Assembly (NCBI GenBank): GCA_013151565.1
Contig: JAADIB010000181.1
Span: 2,785-35,090, forward strand
DNA length: 32,306 nucleotides
From: Chlorobiota bacterium
Lineage (GTDB): Bacteria > Bacteroidota > Ignavibacteria > Ignavibacteriales > Melioribacteraceae
Direction of reading: 5' to 3'
Of this stretch, positions 32,296-32,306 are shown in pieces. Both the position numbers and the translations under genes were made by a program. The notes under the pieces were generated by a model. The model was given only the letters and a program-made list of their open reading frames with translations. It was not told where the DNA came from and did no database searches. Position 1 is the first letter of the stretch; the number at the start of each line of letters is the position of its first letter.

Positions 32296-32306
32296 ATGGA
32301 AGGGAA
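32296..32306 (+). CDS. start of a downstream gene, cut by window end
   Basis: ATGGAAGGG preceded by AAAGGAG about 7 nt upstream, a good ribosome binding site for this genome. Only three codons are visible, so the product is unknown. Confidence 0.5.

Overview
This is a low-GC chromosomal window that fits the Bacteroidota/Chlorobiota side of the tree, most likely an Ignavibacteria-like organism. Four things point there. Two intergenic regions carry exact matches to the Bacteroidota sigma promoter (TTTG, 19 bp, TAnnTTTG). Shine-Dalgarno sequences are mostly weak. There is a GWxTD-domain protein, a DusB-type enzyme with a GCW active-site motif, and a cluster of Tat-exported and lipoprotein Gfo/Idh and DUF6807 proteins. 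The assignment is an inference from gene content. No rRNA or tRNA gene was seen.

Region 1 (1-8709, all minus strand): a PolX-like protein running off the left edge, a PAP2-like membrane protein, a Dus enzyme and an MFS transporter form one tight operon (overlaps of 1 and 8 nt). Upstream lie a CapA-like exported phosphoesterase-fold protein, an intrinsic-terminator hairpin, a histone H1-like Hc1 protein, a large membrane Fe-S oxidoreductase of the EMO/FadF type, and an alpha/beta hydrolase. The PolX polymerase domain has lost its catalytic aspartates while its PHP domain looks intact.

Region 2 (8710-14220, plus strand): a repeat-rich divergent intergenic region, a stand-alone divergent HisA homologue, a cAMP-binding-domain protein abutting a UspA protein, a methyltransferase, TadA, a MITE-like 157-bp element, and adenylate kinase behind a textbook Bacteroidota promoter. 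Related 27-bp repeats in opposite orientation bracket the hisA-like to methyltransferase block.

Region 3 (14258-26096, minus strand): two housekeeping operons. One is rho, GWxTD protein, pdxA, methyltransferase, ftsE. The other is alr, an acidic hypothetical protein, manC, an RpiB/LacA-family isomerase, pyrK, pyrD, folC. The last six junctions are overlaps or short gaps. The isomerase has an N-terminal extension and a LacA-like active-site loop instead of the RpiB CGTG loop.

Region 4 (26097-32306, plus strand): a decayed IS transposase fragment, then a consensus promoter driving a four-gene exported cluster: Tat-exported Gfo/Idh oxidoreductase, DUF6807 lipoprotein, DUF6807 secreted protein, and a Gfo/Idh-like lipoprotein without a recognisable Rossmann glycine motif. 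A four-helix-bundle (23S IVS-type) gene flanked by related short repeats follows, and a new CDS starts at the right edge. This cluster, bounded by mobile-element debris, is the best candidate for an undescribed system: probably envelope-located sugar or glycoside redox chemistry, with unknown substrate.
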